Source: Antrihabitans stalactiti (GTDB taxonomy: Bacteria; Actinomycetota; Actinomycetes; Mycobacteriales; Mycobacteriaceae). From it: a stretch of DNA of 64,000 bases. The number at the start of each line of letters is the position of its first letter. Positions within the stretch are counted from its first letter, which is position 1. This document shows positions 16,277 through 24,092 of this stretch, piece by piece. A model generated the notes under the pieces. The model saw only the letters and a list, made by a program, of their open reading frames with translations, was not told the DNA's origin and searched no databases. The DNA lies in NCBI RefSeq assembly GCF_012932915.1, contig NZ_VCQU01000014.1, positions 62,001 to 126,000 of the forward strand. The letters are read 5' to 3'. Position numbers and translations under genes: made by a program.

Positions 16277-17410
16277 ATGAGCGACACCCGTGTCGACGAC
16301 GTCGACGTCACTGCCTACACCGTGCCCACCGACGCGCCAGAGGGAGACGGCACCCTCTCCTGGGATTCGACCACCATCGTGGTGGTCCGCATCCGCGCCG
16401 GCGATCAGGTCGGCACCGGCTGGACCTACGGGCCCGTCGCGTGCGCGACCGCGATCCGAGACCTCCTCGCCGACATCGTCATCGGACGCGATGCGCTCGA
16501 TATCGGTGCTGCGTTCGACGCGATGGTCCGCGCGGTGCGCAACGCCGGACGCCCGGGAGCGATCGGCTACGCGATCTCCGCGGTCGACGTGGCGCTGTGG
16601 GACCTCAAAGCGCGGCTACTCGGCGTGGCCCTGCACCGCCTGCTCGGCGCCGTCCGCACCAAGGTCCCCGTCTACGGCAGCGGCGGGTTCACCACCTACG
16701 ACCCCGATCAACTCCGCAGCCAGCTCTCCCGGTGGGTTTTCGAGCAAGTCATCCCGCGAGTGAAGATCAAGATCGGAGAATCCCGGGGCACCGACCCTGA
16801 CCGCGACCTCGACCGAATCGCACTGTCCCGGAACATCATCGGCGAAGATATCGAGTTGTACGTCGATGCCAACGGCGGCTACACCCGCAAACAAGCCATC
16901 CGGGTGATACGCGCCGCCGCCGACTCCGACGTCCGCTGGTTCGAGGAACCTGTCTCCTCCGACGACCTCGACGGGCTACGGGCAGTCCGTGATGCCGTCG
17001 ACGCCGACGTCGCCGCCGGCGAATACGGTCACGACCTCTACTACTTCCGCCGCATGTGCGCCGCCGGTGCCGTCGACTGCCTGCAAGTCGACGCATCTCG
17101 GTGCGGCGGGATCACCGAATGGCTCCGGGCAGCCGCGGTCGCCGCCTCGTTCGGGCTCGACATATCCGGACACTGCGCACCCCACCTGCACGTCCACGCC
17201 GCCACGGCCATACCCAACCTTCGCCACCTCGAATGGTTCCACGACCACGTCCGGATCGAATCACTATTCTTCGACGGCACCCTCGACCCCGCCGGCGGCA
17301 CAATCAGCCCCGACCCCGACGCCCCAGGCCACGGCCTGACCTTGCGCCGCCCCGACATCGAGCAGTATCTGACCCGGTCCTCAATGATCAGATCACCCAT
17401 CCGATCGTGA
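16277..17410 (+). CDS. enolase-superfamily enzyme (mandelate racemase/muconate lactonizing type)
   Basis: A 377-residue enolase-superfamily protein, which abstracts a proton next to a carboxylate with metal help. Seen in order: the KxK base pair in RVKIKIGES, the metal ligands Asp in YVDANGGY, Glu in RWFEEPVS and Glu in VAAGEYG, then DISGHCAPHLHVH. These fit a sugar-acid dehydratase or related lyase. It is the last gene of the GH15 operon, 14 bases after the TPP enzyme, so a role in breaking down an aldonic or uronic acid made upstream is reasonable. The substrate is inferred only. Confidence 0.88.
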   Translation: MSDTRVDDVDVTAYTVPTDAPEGDGTLSWDSTTIVVVRIRAGDQVGTGWTYGPVACATAIRDLLADIVIGRDALDIGAAFDAMVRAVRNAGRPGAIGYAISAVDVALWDLKARLLGVALHRLLGAVRTKVPVYGSGGFTTYDPDQLRSQLSRWVFEQVIPRVKIKIGESRGTDPDRDLDRIALSRNIIGEDIELYVDANGGYTRKQAIRVIRAAADSDVRWFEEPVSSDDLDGLRAVRDAVDADVAAGEYGHDLYYFRRMCAAGAVDCLQVDASRCGGITEWLRAAAVAASFGLDISGHCAPHLHVHAATAIPNLRHLEWFHDHVRIESLFFDGTLDPAGGTISPDPDAPGHGLTLRRPDIEQYLTRSSMIRSPIRS

Positions 17411-17571
17411 CCTTGACCGACTTGCAGCACTCATCGCACCAGCGATCGAGTCTGAGGCGGCTCGCAAACGCGTTTGATAGACCGTGTGGAGTCGAATCAG
17501 GCGTCTCGCGAGTCTCGACAGGCTGTCTCGAAATCAACGTCTCAGTTGGCAGACAGCGCGTAAGGAGACTC

Positions 17572-17688
17572 ATGGCGAGGTTCGGGTACGCGAGGGTGTC
17601 GACCCGCGAGCAGAATCCCGATCATCAGGTTGACACGCTGCTGCGAGCGGGGGTGCCGGAGCAGCAGATCTTCATCGACGGCGAACGG
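17572..17688 (+). pseudogene. truncated serine resolvase (N-terminal stub)
   Basis: MARFGYARVSTREQNPDHQV followed by DTLLRAGVPEQQIFIDGE is the N-terminus of a Tn3-type serine resolvase, with the catalytic Ser in RVST. After about 39 residues the sequence loses similarity (REAEFVAPRFQSRL) and the catalytic core and HTH are missing. AAGGAGA precedes the ATG. The 150 bases upstream, with repeated GTCTCG words, may be a remnant of its res site. No matching transposase is nearby. The open frame itself runs on but is not resolvase. Confidence 0.8.
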
Positions 17689-17878
17689 GAAGCCGAGTTC
17701 GTCGCGCCCAGGTTCCAAAGTCGGTTACAGACTCACTACGTGTCGCGAACACTGTCCGCGACGCGACCGGCCACGCAGGCGGACCCTTCCGACCAGCGGA
17801 TAATGGACGGGGTAACTGTCGAAGCTTTTCCGACGATATGTGCAATCGGAGCGACACTTCGACCGGAAGTGAGTGACG

Positions 17879-18118
17879 ATGAGCAACGATGCCGATGCGC
17901 AGTCCCCGGTCGGAGTGGCGGCTCTCATCCGGTCGGTCCGCACCCAGCTCGAGGATCTGCTGTCTGAAACATCCGACCTAGCGGTCGAGGAACGGCTACG
18001 CAATGTCGACCGGATCGTGGACTGCATGAAGCGCAGAATTGTCGAGATGACCCCCGAAGAGCTCGCCCGGGTCTGGGCCATTTTCGGTTACCCCGATAGT
18101 CGCGCCACTCGGCACTGA
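17879..18118 (+). CDS. small helical protein of unknown function
   Basis: A 79-residue acidic protein predicted to be almost wholly helical (LIRSVRTQLEDLLSETSDLA, then EERLRNVDRIVDCMKRRIVE). GGAAG lies near the ATG at 17879. It is followed by a small zinc-ribbon gene on the same strand after 39 bases. I do not recognise a family. The codon use looks genuine, with GC-rich third positions. Confidence 0.55.
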   Translation: MSNDADAQSPVGVAALIRSVRTQLEDLLSETSDLAVEERLRNVDRIVDCMKRRIVEMTPEELARVWAIFGYPDSRATRH

Positions 18119-18157
18119 CCACCGACCCGACAACACCCAGCGGCAACCATCACCGTC

Positions 18158-18346
18158 ATGAACCGGACCGAACATAACCACACGCTGCATTGCTCCTACT
18201 GCGAACGTCGCTTCGCCACCGATCATCGCGATCCGCGCGCCGACGCACACGGCAACGGCTGGGTCGTCACCGCCGAAGTGACCATCTGCCCCGCCTGCGC
18301 AAACGCCCATGCGAACACCCCGTCAGGGGCCAGGCCAGTGGCGTAG
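18158..18346 (+). CDS. small zinc-ribbon protein
   Basis: A 62-residue protein with two CxxC pairs, CSYCERRF near residue 12 and CPACANAH near residue 45, spaced as in a single treble-clef or ribbon zinc site. It may bind nucleic acid or a partner protein. No clear Shine-Dalgarno is seen. It follows the small helical gene and may be cotranscribed with it. The function is unknown. Confidence 0.55.
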   Translation: MNRTEHNHTLHCSYCERRFATDHRDPRADAHGNGWVVTAEVTICPACANAHANTPSGARPVA

Positions 18347-18490
18347 CGGAACGCCGAGTTCGACTACGTCTGGATGCCGACCTTTCTGGAGCGGTGGCAG
18401 CCCCTGCGGCCGCTGAAGTGGGCGGTGAGTGCGATTTGCCAGATTAGCGGCGTTGTCCAGGCCGGTTGTCCCGCGGAACCGACATTCGAG

Positions 18491-19126
18491 CTAGGTCAAT
18501 GCGGTGGTAATGGCGTGGGCGATCCAGTCGGCGTAGCGCTCCAGCGACCAACCGCGATCAAGCACCAAGAGCTCGTAGAGTTCGACCGCGACATAGGTCC
18601 AAAGGACGTCGCGTACCTCGTCGAGCTCGATCCCGACCCGTAACTGTCCGGTGTCGAGTAGGTGTCGGCCGAGCATCGTCATTCCAGTCAAGCGTTCGTG
18701 GAGCAGCTGGCACCACACAACATCGAGCGCATCGTCGATGAGGCGCCCGTCGCGTATAAGGATCTGCACCTTCGCCGATCGTTGTTGTCGGCGAGCCAGT
18801 CCTTGCACATAGATCTCGATCTTTCGCCGAACATCGGGCTCTACCGCCACCGCCGCGGCGGAAGGTCGGTCGGCGATCGTCGCGTCCTCGTGATCGCCGG
18901 CGATCACGAAATCGAACACCGCTTTCGCCAGCGTCGCCTTGGTGCCGAACACCTTGTAGATGCTCTCTGCCGAAACTCCCGCGTGGCGGGCGATCGCGGC
19001 GATGGAAGTCGACCGAAAGCCATTGTGTTCGAACAAATCCAGAGCAGCCTCCACCACGGCGTGCCGACGGGCCGCGGCCTGCTCACGTCGACGGGATGCG
19101 TCGTAACTTCTCTTGACTTCGCTCAT
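18491..19126 (-). CDS. TetR-family transcriptional regulator
   Basis: A 211-residue repressor. The N-terminal HTH is typical: AVVEAALDLFEHNGFRSTSI followed by AAIARHAGVSAESIYKVFGT. The C-terminal ligand domain is variable and gives no hint of the effector. It is divergent from a SnoaL-like gene, and a 17-base perfect palindrome, ATACAGTT-C-AACTGTAT, lies 21 bases from its start and 17 bases before the other start, so it probably represses both. RR-rich residues before the HTH are normal in the family. Confidence 0.92.
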   Translation of the reverse strand: MSEVKRSYDASRRREQAAARRHAVVEAALDLFEHNGFRSTSIAAIARHAGVSAESIYKVFGTKATLAKAVFDFVIAGDHEDATIADRPSAAAVAVEPDVRRKIEIYVQGLARRQQRSAKVQILIRDGRLIDDALDVVWCQLLHERLTGMTMLGRHLLDTGQLRVGIELDEVRDVLWTYVAVELYELLVLDRGWSLERYADWIAHAITTALT

Positions 19127-19146
19127 CGCCCATCCGATACTTTTAA

Positions 19147-19163
19147 ATACAGTTCAACTGTAT
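19147..19163. promoter_or_regulatory. TetR operator palindrome
   Basis: ATACAGTTCAACTGTAT is a perfect 17-base palindrome in the 53-base divergent gap between the TetR gene and the SnoaL-like gene. The position, covering the likely promoters of both, suits mutual repression by the TetR protein. Binding is inferred. Confidence 0.75.
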
Positions 19164-19179
19164 CTATTTTGGAGAACAC

Positions 19180-19719
19180 ATGAACACACCACCCTCGGCC
19201 GTGGTCAGCGACCCCAAAGCAACTGCGGTCGGCAGCATTCACGCAATGGCACACGGTAGCCGTCCAGACTTCGACGGCTACATCGCCGCCGACGGTTTCA
19301 CCCGCGAGCAGCGAGCCGCACCCCCCTCCGCCCGCGGCACCGGACCCGGCGCCTTCTTTGCATTGGCACAGTGGATTCGCGCGTCGATCGCCGATCTGGA
19401 CTACGAGATCCATCATGTCGCCGCCGACGGCGACCTGGTCACGGTCAACTCGACAATGAGCGGCCGCCACGTTGCACCAGCGGTCTTCTATACCGACGAC
19501 GGAAAAGTCGAGACGGTCTTTCCGCCGACCGGGAAATCGTTCGCCATCACCCAATCGCACTGGTTTCGGATCGCCGACGACAAGATCATCGAACATTGGG
19601 CCAACCGCGACGATCTCGGGATGGCCAAGGCCCTCGGATGGGTCCCACCGACACCGGTGTATCTCGCTAGGATGGCGCTGGCCAGACGACGGTTTCGCCA
19701 CGCCGGACGCCGTCGGTGA
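19180..19719 (+). CDS. SnoaL-like ester cyclase family protein
   Basis: A 179-residue NTF2-fold protein of the SnoaL/ester cyclase group. The core runs from GPGAFFALAQWIRASIADLD through EIHHVAADGDLVTVNSTMSG to HWFRIADDKIIEHWANRDDL, where the conserved His-Trp-Asn and Asp line the pocket. In the family these act on polyketides, steroids or small organics, but many members have no known reaction. GGAGAACAC lies just before the ATG. It is divergently transcribed from a TetR gene with a shared operator, so its inducer is likely related to its substrate. Confidence 0.85.
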   Translation: MNTPPSAVVSDPKATAVGSIHAMAHGSRPDFDGYIAADGFTREQRAAPPSARGTGPGAFFALAQWIRASIADLDYEIHHVAADGDLVTVNSTMSGRHVAPAVFYTDDGKVETVFPPTGKSFAITQSHWFRIADDKIIEHWANRDDLGMAKALGWVPPTPVYLARMALARRRFRHAGRRR

Positions 19720-20010
19720 CCGCATTCGCGCTGACCACGGCGTCGGGCCCCAAGAAGTCGAGCCAGGCTCGCGCCGATTATGCGCATCCCGATCCATATT
19801 GAACGGCAACCCACACTGGGGTTGGCTACGCCTTGCTCCACGTAGTCCGCGACACCTGAGAGAGTAATCCGATCTCGGAGTGAAATCCGCGACTACTTCA
19901 GAGTGCGGATCGAGTAGGCGATTGGTTCAGGTTACGGCGGGTCCACGAAGCGCCGAGTTGACATCATGGCCCCCACGCTCTAATGGACGTTCGAACCTTA
20001 ATGGCCTCAA
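19720..20010. other. gap with a repeat and no gene
   Basis: No credible gene is seen. The stretch holds one copy of a 28-base repeat at 19878-19905, which recurs at 27470-27497 beside recombinase relics, so part of this gap may be mobile-element debris. Confidence 0.5.
19878..19905 (+). repeat. 28-base dispersed repeat, copy 1
   Basis: The repeat begins GAGTGAAATCCGCGACTACT and ends TCAGAGTG. It matches 27470-27497 at 25 of 28 positions by eye. The second copy lies immediately before recombinase relics, so this may be the end of a lost tyrosine-recombinase transposon. Confidence 0.55.
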
Positions 20011-20331
20011 TTACCAAATGCTGAGTTGTGCGTCGTCGCGGTCACGGCGTCGGGTTTTGCGTTGCCGGCGAATCGAACGGGTGCCGGCTGCCGTCGTTAC
20101 CTGAGCACGGTGTGCGAGTGCTTCGCGGATCAGTGAACGCCGTTGGCGATAGATATCGGCGCTGAGCTGATCGCGGAAAATGGCGTACCACGGGGCAGTT
20201 CCGGGCGCAGGCATGTCCAGCAGTCGATCCGTGATTCGGTCCAGCAGCACGTCATATTTGTCGCGCAGAATTTGCGCGGCATCATCGAGTGCGGCGCTCG
20301 ACACGGTGACAGGTCGATCGGCACCACTCAT
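20011..20331 (-). CDS. hypothetical protein
   Basis: A possible 106-residue protein with a plausible helical core (DDAAQILRDKYDVLLDRITD, then WYAIFRDQLSADIYRQRRSL) and a very basic tail. There is no clear ribosome site before the ATG and I recognise no family. The composition of the core looks coding rather than a shadow. It is convergent with nothing intact and lies beside a broken MarR gene. Confidence 0.4.
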   Translation of the reverse strand: MSGADRPVTVSSAALDDAAQILRDKYDVLLDRITDRLLDMPAPGTAPWYAIFRDQLSADIYRQRRSLIREALAHRAQVTTAAGTRSIRRQRKTRRRDRDDAQLSIW

Positions 20332-20436
20332 TCGCGCAGGCTACATCCAGCCACCGACACGCGCCCGGCGGAACTGACGTAGTGTCCCAGCTCGAATTGT
20401 TGCTTCGGCGCAATTGATTCGGGCAGGATTCGTGGC

Positions 20437-21012
20437 ATGAACGCTGTGCAGCGTCCCTCCTCGCACGCCGGGCCACCTAAGCGGGTCAAGTGGACGCCGT
20501 ACTGCGGGCCTCGTGGGCCCTGGTGGGCATCGCTGCAGGCTCGATCGCTGCAGTCGACGAGCAGGTGACTCTCCCGCACTTACGCATCCTGGTCATGATC
20601 GCCACCAGGGGCACTGAATCTGGCGGCTGTCGTTCGCCGGGCTCGGCGTCAATCCGTCCAACGCCAGTCGCGCCTGTGACCGGCTACTCAAGGCAAGGCT
20701 GGTGGATCGTCGCGAATGCCCGGTCGACCGTCGCAACGTGACCTTGAGCCTGACCGAAGCCGGCCACGACGTCGTCGACACGGTGACGACGCACCGCCGC
20801 ATGGCAATCGCGGCGGTGTTGAAGCGAATACCCGCCGGTGACTTTCTACTGGGCAACACCGATCATGCTCTCGTCGTTCTTCATCGGTGCCGATATCGAT
20901 CATTGTCTCATCGGACCGGGGACCGCGGGTGGCGGCGTTGGACAGTTTCGCCACGGCAGCGGGCGAACCCTCCGACACCGACCTGACCTTGCTCTGGCCG
21001 TCTACATCGTGA
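20437..21012 (+). pseudogene. MarR-family regulator, multiply frameshifted
   Basis: Pieces in different frames match the intact MarR protein encoded at 7785-8282. In order they are AVLRASWALVGIAAGSIAAV with DEQVTLPHLRILVMIATRGT; then LNLAAV; then FAGLGVNPSNASRACDRLLK with DRRECPVDRRNVTLSLTEAG; and near the end RVAALDSFATAAGEPSDTD, finishing with a stop at 21010. At least three frameshifts and an extra stretch of about 70 bases near 20850 disable it. A CGCAATCATTGCG operator lies just after it, before the molybdoenzyme operon, so it once probably controlled that operon; the paralogue at 7.8 kb may do so now. Confidence 0.8.
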
Positions 21013-21038
21013 CCACTGACGCGGCATCGGTGTGTAAA

Positions 21039-21051
21039 CGCAATCATTGCG
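21039..21051. promoter_or_regulatory. MarR-type operator CGCAATCATTGCG before molybdoenzyme operon
   Basis: A perfect 13-base palindrome lies 103 bases before the ATG of the molybdopterin oxidoreductase, followed by a half site TACGCAATG at 21054. It is the same element as at 7333 and 8342. Control by the MarR protein at 7.8 kb is inferred. Confidence 0.7.
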
Positions 21052-21153
21052 GGTACGCAATGCTTGTGCCACGCTGGAATCAGCGAGCCGCGAAAGCGCG
21101 AAAGATCGGCGTCGCGGCGGTATCGACCGGACCAGCGGAAAGGACCGTGGAAA

Positions 21154-23610
21154 ATGGTGGTCAGCAGGGACGCGATCGCCAATCCGTGGGGTACCCGTAC
21201 TCCGTACCGACGAGGCGAGCGGTGGCCGGTTCGTGTCGACACCCACCTGGCCGCCGGAGTGTCCCCGCAGCAGGTCGACGCGTGGGTGCAATCGGCGTCG
21301 ATCCTGCATTCGAACGGGGACGGCATCGACATTGCGGTCAAAGACGACCGCATTGTCGGTGTCCGGGGCCGCGCAGTCGACCGCGTCAACCACGGTCGCC
21401 TCGGGCCGAAGGATCTGTTCGGGTGGCAAGCGAACTCGTCACCGGATCGATTGACGCAACCATTGGTGCGGCGCAACGGCGAATTGGTCGAAACCGACTG
21501 GGATACGGCGATGAACGAGGTCGTAGCGCAGAGCAAGACGTTGCTGAACGAGCAAGGGCCGAGCGCAATCGGGTTCTACACCTCGGGGCAGCTGTTTCTC
21601 GAGGAGTACTACACCCTCGGGGTGATCGCGCACGGCGCGATCGGCACCAATCACCTCGACGGCAATACTCGTCTGTGCACTGCGACGGCCGCGCAAGCGT
21701 TGAAGGAGTCGTTCGGGTGTGACGGCCAGCCGGGCTCCTACACCGATATCGATCACGCCGAGGTGATCGCGTTGTTCGGCCACAACATGGCCGAAACCCA
21801 ACCGGTGTTGTGGACGCGGATCCTCGATCGTCTCGCCGGCCAGGACCCGCCCGCGATCGTCTGTGTGGATCCCCGTCCGACACCCGTCGCCTGGCATGCC
21901 ACCGTCCACTTGGCGCCGTTGCCCGGGACCAACGTGGCCCTGATGAACGGGTTGCTGCACGAAATCATCGCCCACGACTGGGTCGACCATGACTACATAG
22001 ATGCTCACGCTGTCGGGTTCGACGAGCTCGTGGCCCGGGTGCGCGGGTATCCACCGGAGCGTGTCGCCAGGATTTGCGGCGTCGACGCCGACGAACTTCG
22101 TCGCGCCGCAGCACTTCTGGGAACAACGCAGCGTTTGGTGTCGACTGTGCTGCAGGGGTTCTACCAATCACATCAGGCGACCGCTGCGGCGGTGCAGGTC
22201 AACAACATTCATATTGTGCGAGGAATGTTGGGCAAACCCGGCGGCGGCGTGCTGCAGATGAACGGACAGCCGACCGCACAGAACACCCGCGAATGCGGCG
22301 CCGACGGCGACCTGGCGGGGTTTCGCAACTGGGCCAACGATACGCACGTGGCCGGGCTGGCCGCGTTGTGGAATCTCGATGTCGATCAGATTCCGCACTA
22401 TGGCCCGCCGACACACGCCATGCAGATGTTTCGGTATGCCGAACAAGGGTCGCTGCGGATGCTGTGGATCAGCGCGACCAATCCGGCCGTCTCGTTGCCC
22501 GAACTGGCCCGTATCCGGGCAATCCTGAGCCAGGACCGGCTGTTCGTCGTCGTACAGGATGTGTTTCTCACCGAAACAGCGGCACTTGCCGACGTGGTAC
22601 TGCCCGCCGCGACGTGGGGTGAGAAGACCGGCACGTTCACCAATGTCGACCGCACCGTGCACTTGTCGGACAAAGCGGTGCGCCCGCCCGGGCAGGCACG
22701 TGCGGATCTCGACATCTTCCTCGACTTCGCCCGCCGCATGGATTTTCGGGATCGCGATGGAAAACCGTTGCCGCCCTGGACCGATGCCGAGTCGGCGTTC
22801 GAAGCCTGGAAGAAATGCAGCGCCGGACGACCGTGTGACTACACCGGCATCACCTACGCGAAACTGCGCGGCGGCAGCGGAATCCAGTGGCCGTGCAGCA
22901 CCGACCATCCCGACGGCACCGAACGCCTCTACGCAGACGGCCGGTTCTGTAGTGCTCCGGACTACTGCGAGTCCTACGGCAAGGACCTGCTGACCGGTAC
23001 ACCGGTGGGACCGACCGAATACCGGGCGCTCAACCCGTTCGGAAAAGCGATCATCAAGGCTGCCGACTACCGGCCCGCGCACGAGCAACCAGACGCCGAC
23101 TATCCGTTCGCGCTGATCACCGGACGCACCCTGTACCACTTTCACACCCGCACCAAAACTGCACGGGCACCACAACTTCAGGCCGCCGCACCGCAGGTCT
23201 GGGTGGAGATCGCCGCGACCGATGCCGAGCAGGCCGGCATCGGCGAGGGAGATCTCGTCGACGTGTCCTCACCACGTGGGGCTGTCCGGGCGCAGGCGCG
23301 GGTCAGCGCGATCCGGCCCGGTGTGCTGTTCGTCCCGTTCCATTACGGCTACTGGGACGCCGGGAACGATGAGATCGCCCAGCACGACCGGGCCGGCAAC
23401 GAACTGACCGCCACCGAGTGGGATCCAGCATCCAAACAGCCGATCTTCAAAACCGCTGCCGCCCGCATCCGCCGGATCACAGCAGGCGACGGCACACCGG
23501 CCCCGGCACCGACGACCACCGCATCGGCACCCGTCGATACCACCATCGAACCGACTGTCGGCGACGCCACAGCCCGCACCACCGAAGAAGTCCAGCAGGG
23601 GCCACGATGA
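21154..23610 (+). CDS. molybdopterin-dependent oxidoreductase lacking its Fe-S cysteines
   Basis: An 818-residue member of the DMSO-reductase superfamily, nearest in form to assimilatory nitrate reductase/formate dehydrogenase. Where these carry CxxCxxxC for a [4Fe-4S] cluster, this has S49, H52 and D56 (ASILHSNGDG), and the fourth ligand region reads RLGPKDL with Gly for Cys. The likely molybdenum ligand C175 is kept in NTRLCTATAA, as are the cofactor-binding segments (VQDVFLTETAALADVVLPAA; GRTLYHFHTRTKTARAPQL). The tail is Pro/Thr-rich. The start at 21154 has GAAAGGA upstream. It overlaps the next gene by four bases. The substrate and electron path are unknown. Confidence 0.88.
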   Translation: MVVSRDAIANPWGTRTPYRRGERWPVRVDTHLAAGVSPQQVDAWVQSASILHSNGDGIDIAVKDDRIVGVRGRAVDRVNHGRLGPKDLFGWQANSSPDRLTQPLVRRNGELVETDWDTAMNEVVAQSKTLLNEQGPSAIGFYTSGQLFLEEYYTLGVIAHGAIGTNHLDGNTRLCTATAAQALKESFGCDGQPGSYTDIDHAEVIALFGHNMAETQPVLWTRILDRLAGQDPPAIVCVDPRPTPVAWHATVHLAPLPGTNVALMNGLLHEIIAHDWVDHDYIDAHAVGFDELVARVRGYPPERVARICGVDADELRRAAALLGTTQRLVSTVLQGFYQSHQATAAAVQVNNIHIVRGMLGKPGGGVLQMNGQPTAQNTRECGADGDLAGFRNWANDTHVAGLAALWNLDVDQIPHYGPPTHAMQMFRYAEQGSLRMLWISATNPAVSLPELARIRAILSQDRLFVVVQDVFLTETAALADVVLPAATWGEKTGTFTNVDRTVHLSDKAVRPPGQARADLDIFLDFARRMDFRDRDGKPLPPWTDAESAFEAWKKCSAGRPCDYTGITYAKLRGGSGIQWPCSTDHPDGTERLYADGRFCSAPDYCESYGKDLLTGTPVGPTEYRALNPFGKAIIKAADYRPAHEQPDADYPFALITGRTLYHFHTRTKTARAPQLQAAAPQVWVEIAATDAEQAGIGEGDLVDVSSPRGAVRAQARVSAIRPGVLFVPFHYGYWDAGNDEIAQHDRAGNELTATEWDPASKQPIFKTAAARIRRITAGDGTPAPAPTTTASAPVDTTIEPTVGDATARTTEEVQQGPR

Positions 23611-24086
23611 AACTTGCACTCGCACTGCGCGAACTGCACCGCTGCGAACGCACACTCGCCATGGAATTGCGCGCCATCGCCGCCCGGCACAAGAGCGACC
23701 ACGAAATCTATTACGTCGCCGGCGATCTCGCGGCATGGTCCGACGACCACGTGCGCGAACTCGCCCGCACCGGCCAACGCTACGACCTCGATCTGACTCT
23801 TAATCCGCGCACCCACCCTGTCACCGCACCGCTGCAGGAAAAGTTGAGCACTCTGCTCGGGCGCCGCCCCGAGCCGGCGTTGCTGCTGCTAATCGACCTG
23901 CGGCACGCGTACCGCGTCGCGGCAGGAGTGTCGCTGGACTGGGAACTGCTCGCCCAAGGCGCACAGGCCACAAAGGACGCCGACCTGCTCGCACTCGCTA
24001 CTCGATGCCACGCGCAAACCCTGCGGCAGATGCGGTGGGCCAACGCAATGCTCAAAATCCTCTCACCACAAGTGTTGGCGAGCTGA
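23607..24086 (+). CDS. small helical, ferritin-like protein of the molybdoenzyme operon
   Basis: A 159-residue, mostly helical protein beginning MKLALALRELHRCERTLAME, with repeated Glu and His (ELHRCE, RHKSDHEIYY, DDHVREL) in positions that could form a four-helix bundle metal site. That resemblance is by pattern only and I do not recognise a named family. Its start overlaps the molybdoenzyme stop (ATGA) and the next gene begins 7 bases after its stop, so it is almost certainly a functional partner. It might store or pass electrons in place of the missing iron-sulfur cluster, but this is speculation. Confidence 0.7.
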   Translation: MKLALALRELHRCERTLAMELRAIAARHKSDHEIYYVAGDLAAWSDDHVRELARTGQRYDLDLTLNPRTHPVTAPLQEKLSTLLGRRPEPALLLLIDLRHAYRVAAGVSLDWELLAQGAQATKDADLLALATRCHAQTLRQMRWANAMLKILSPQVLAS

Positions 24087-24092
24087 ACCGTC

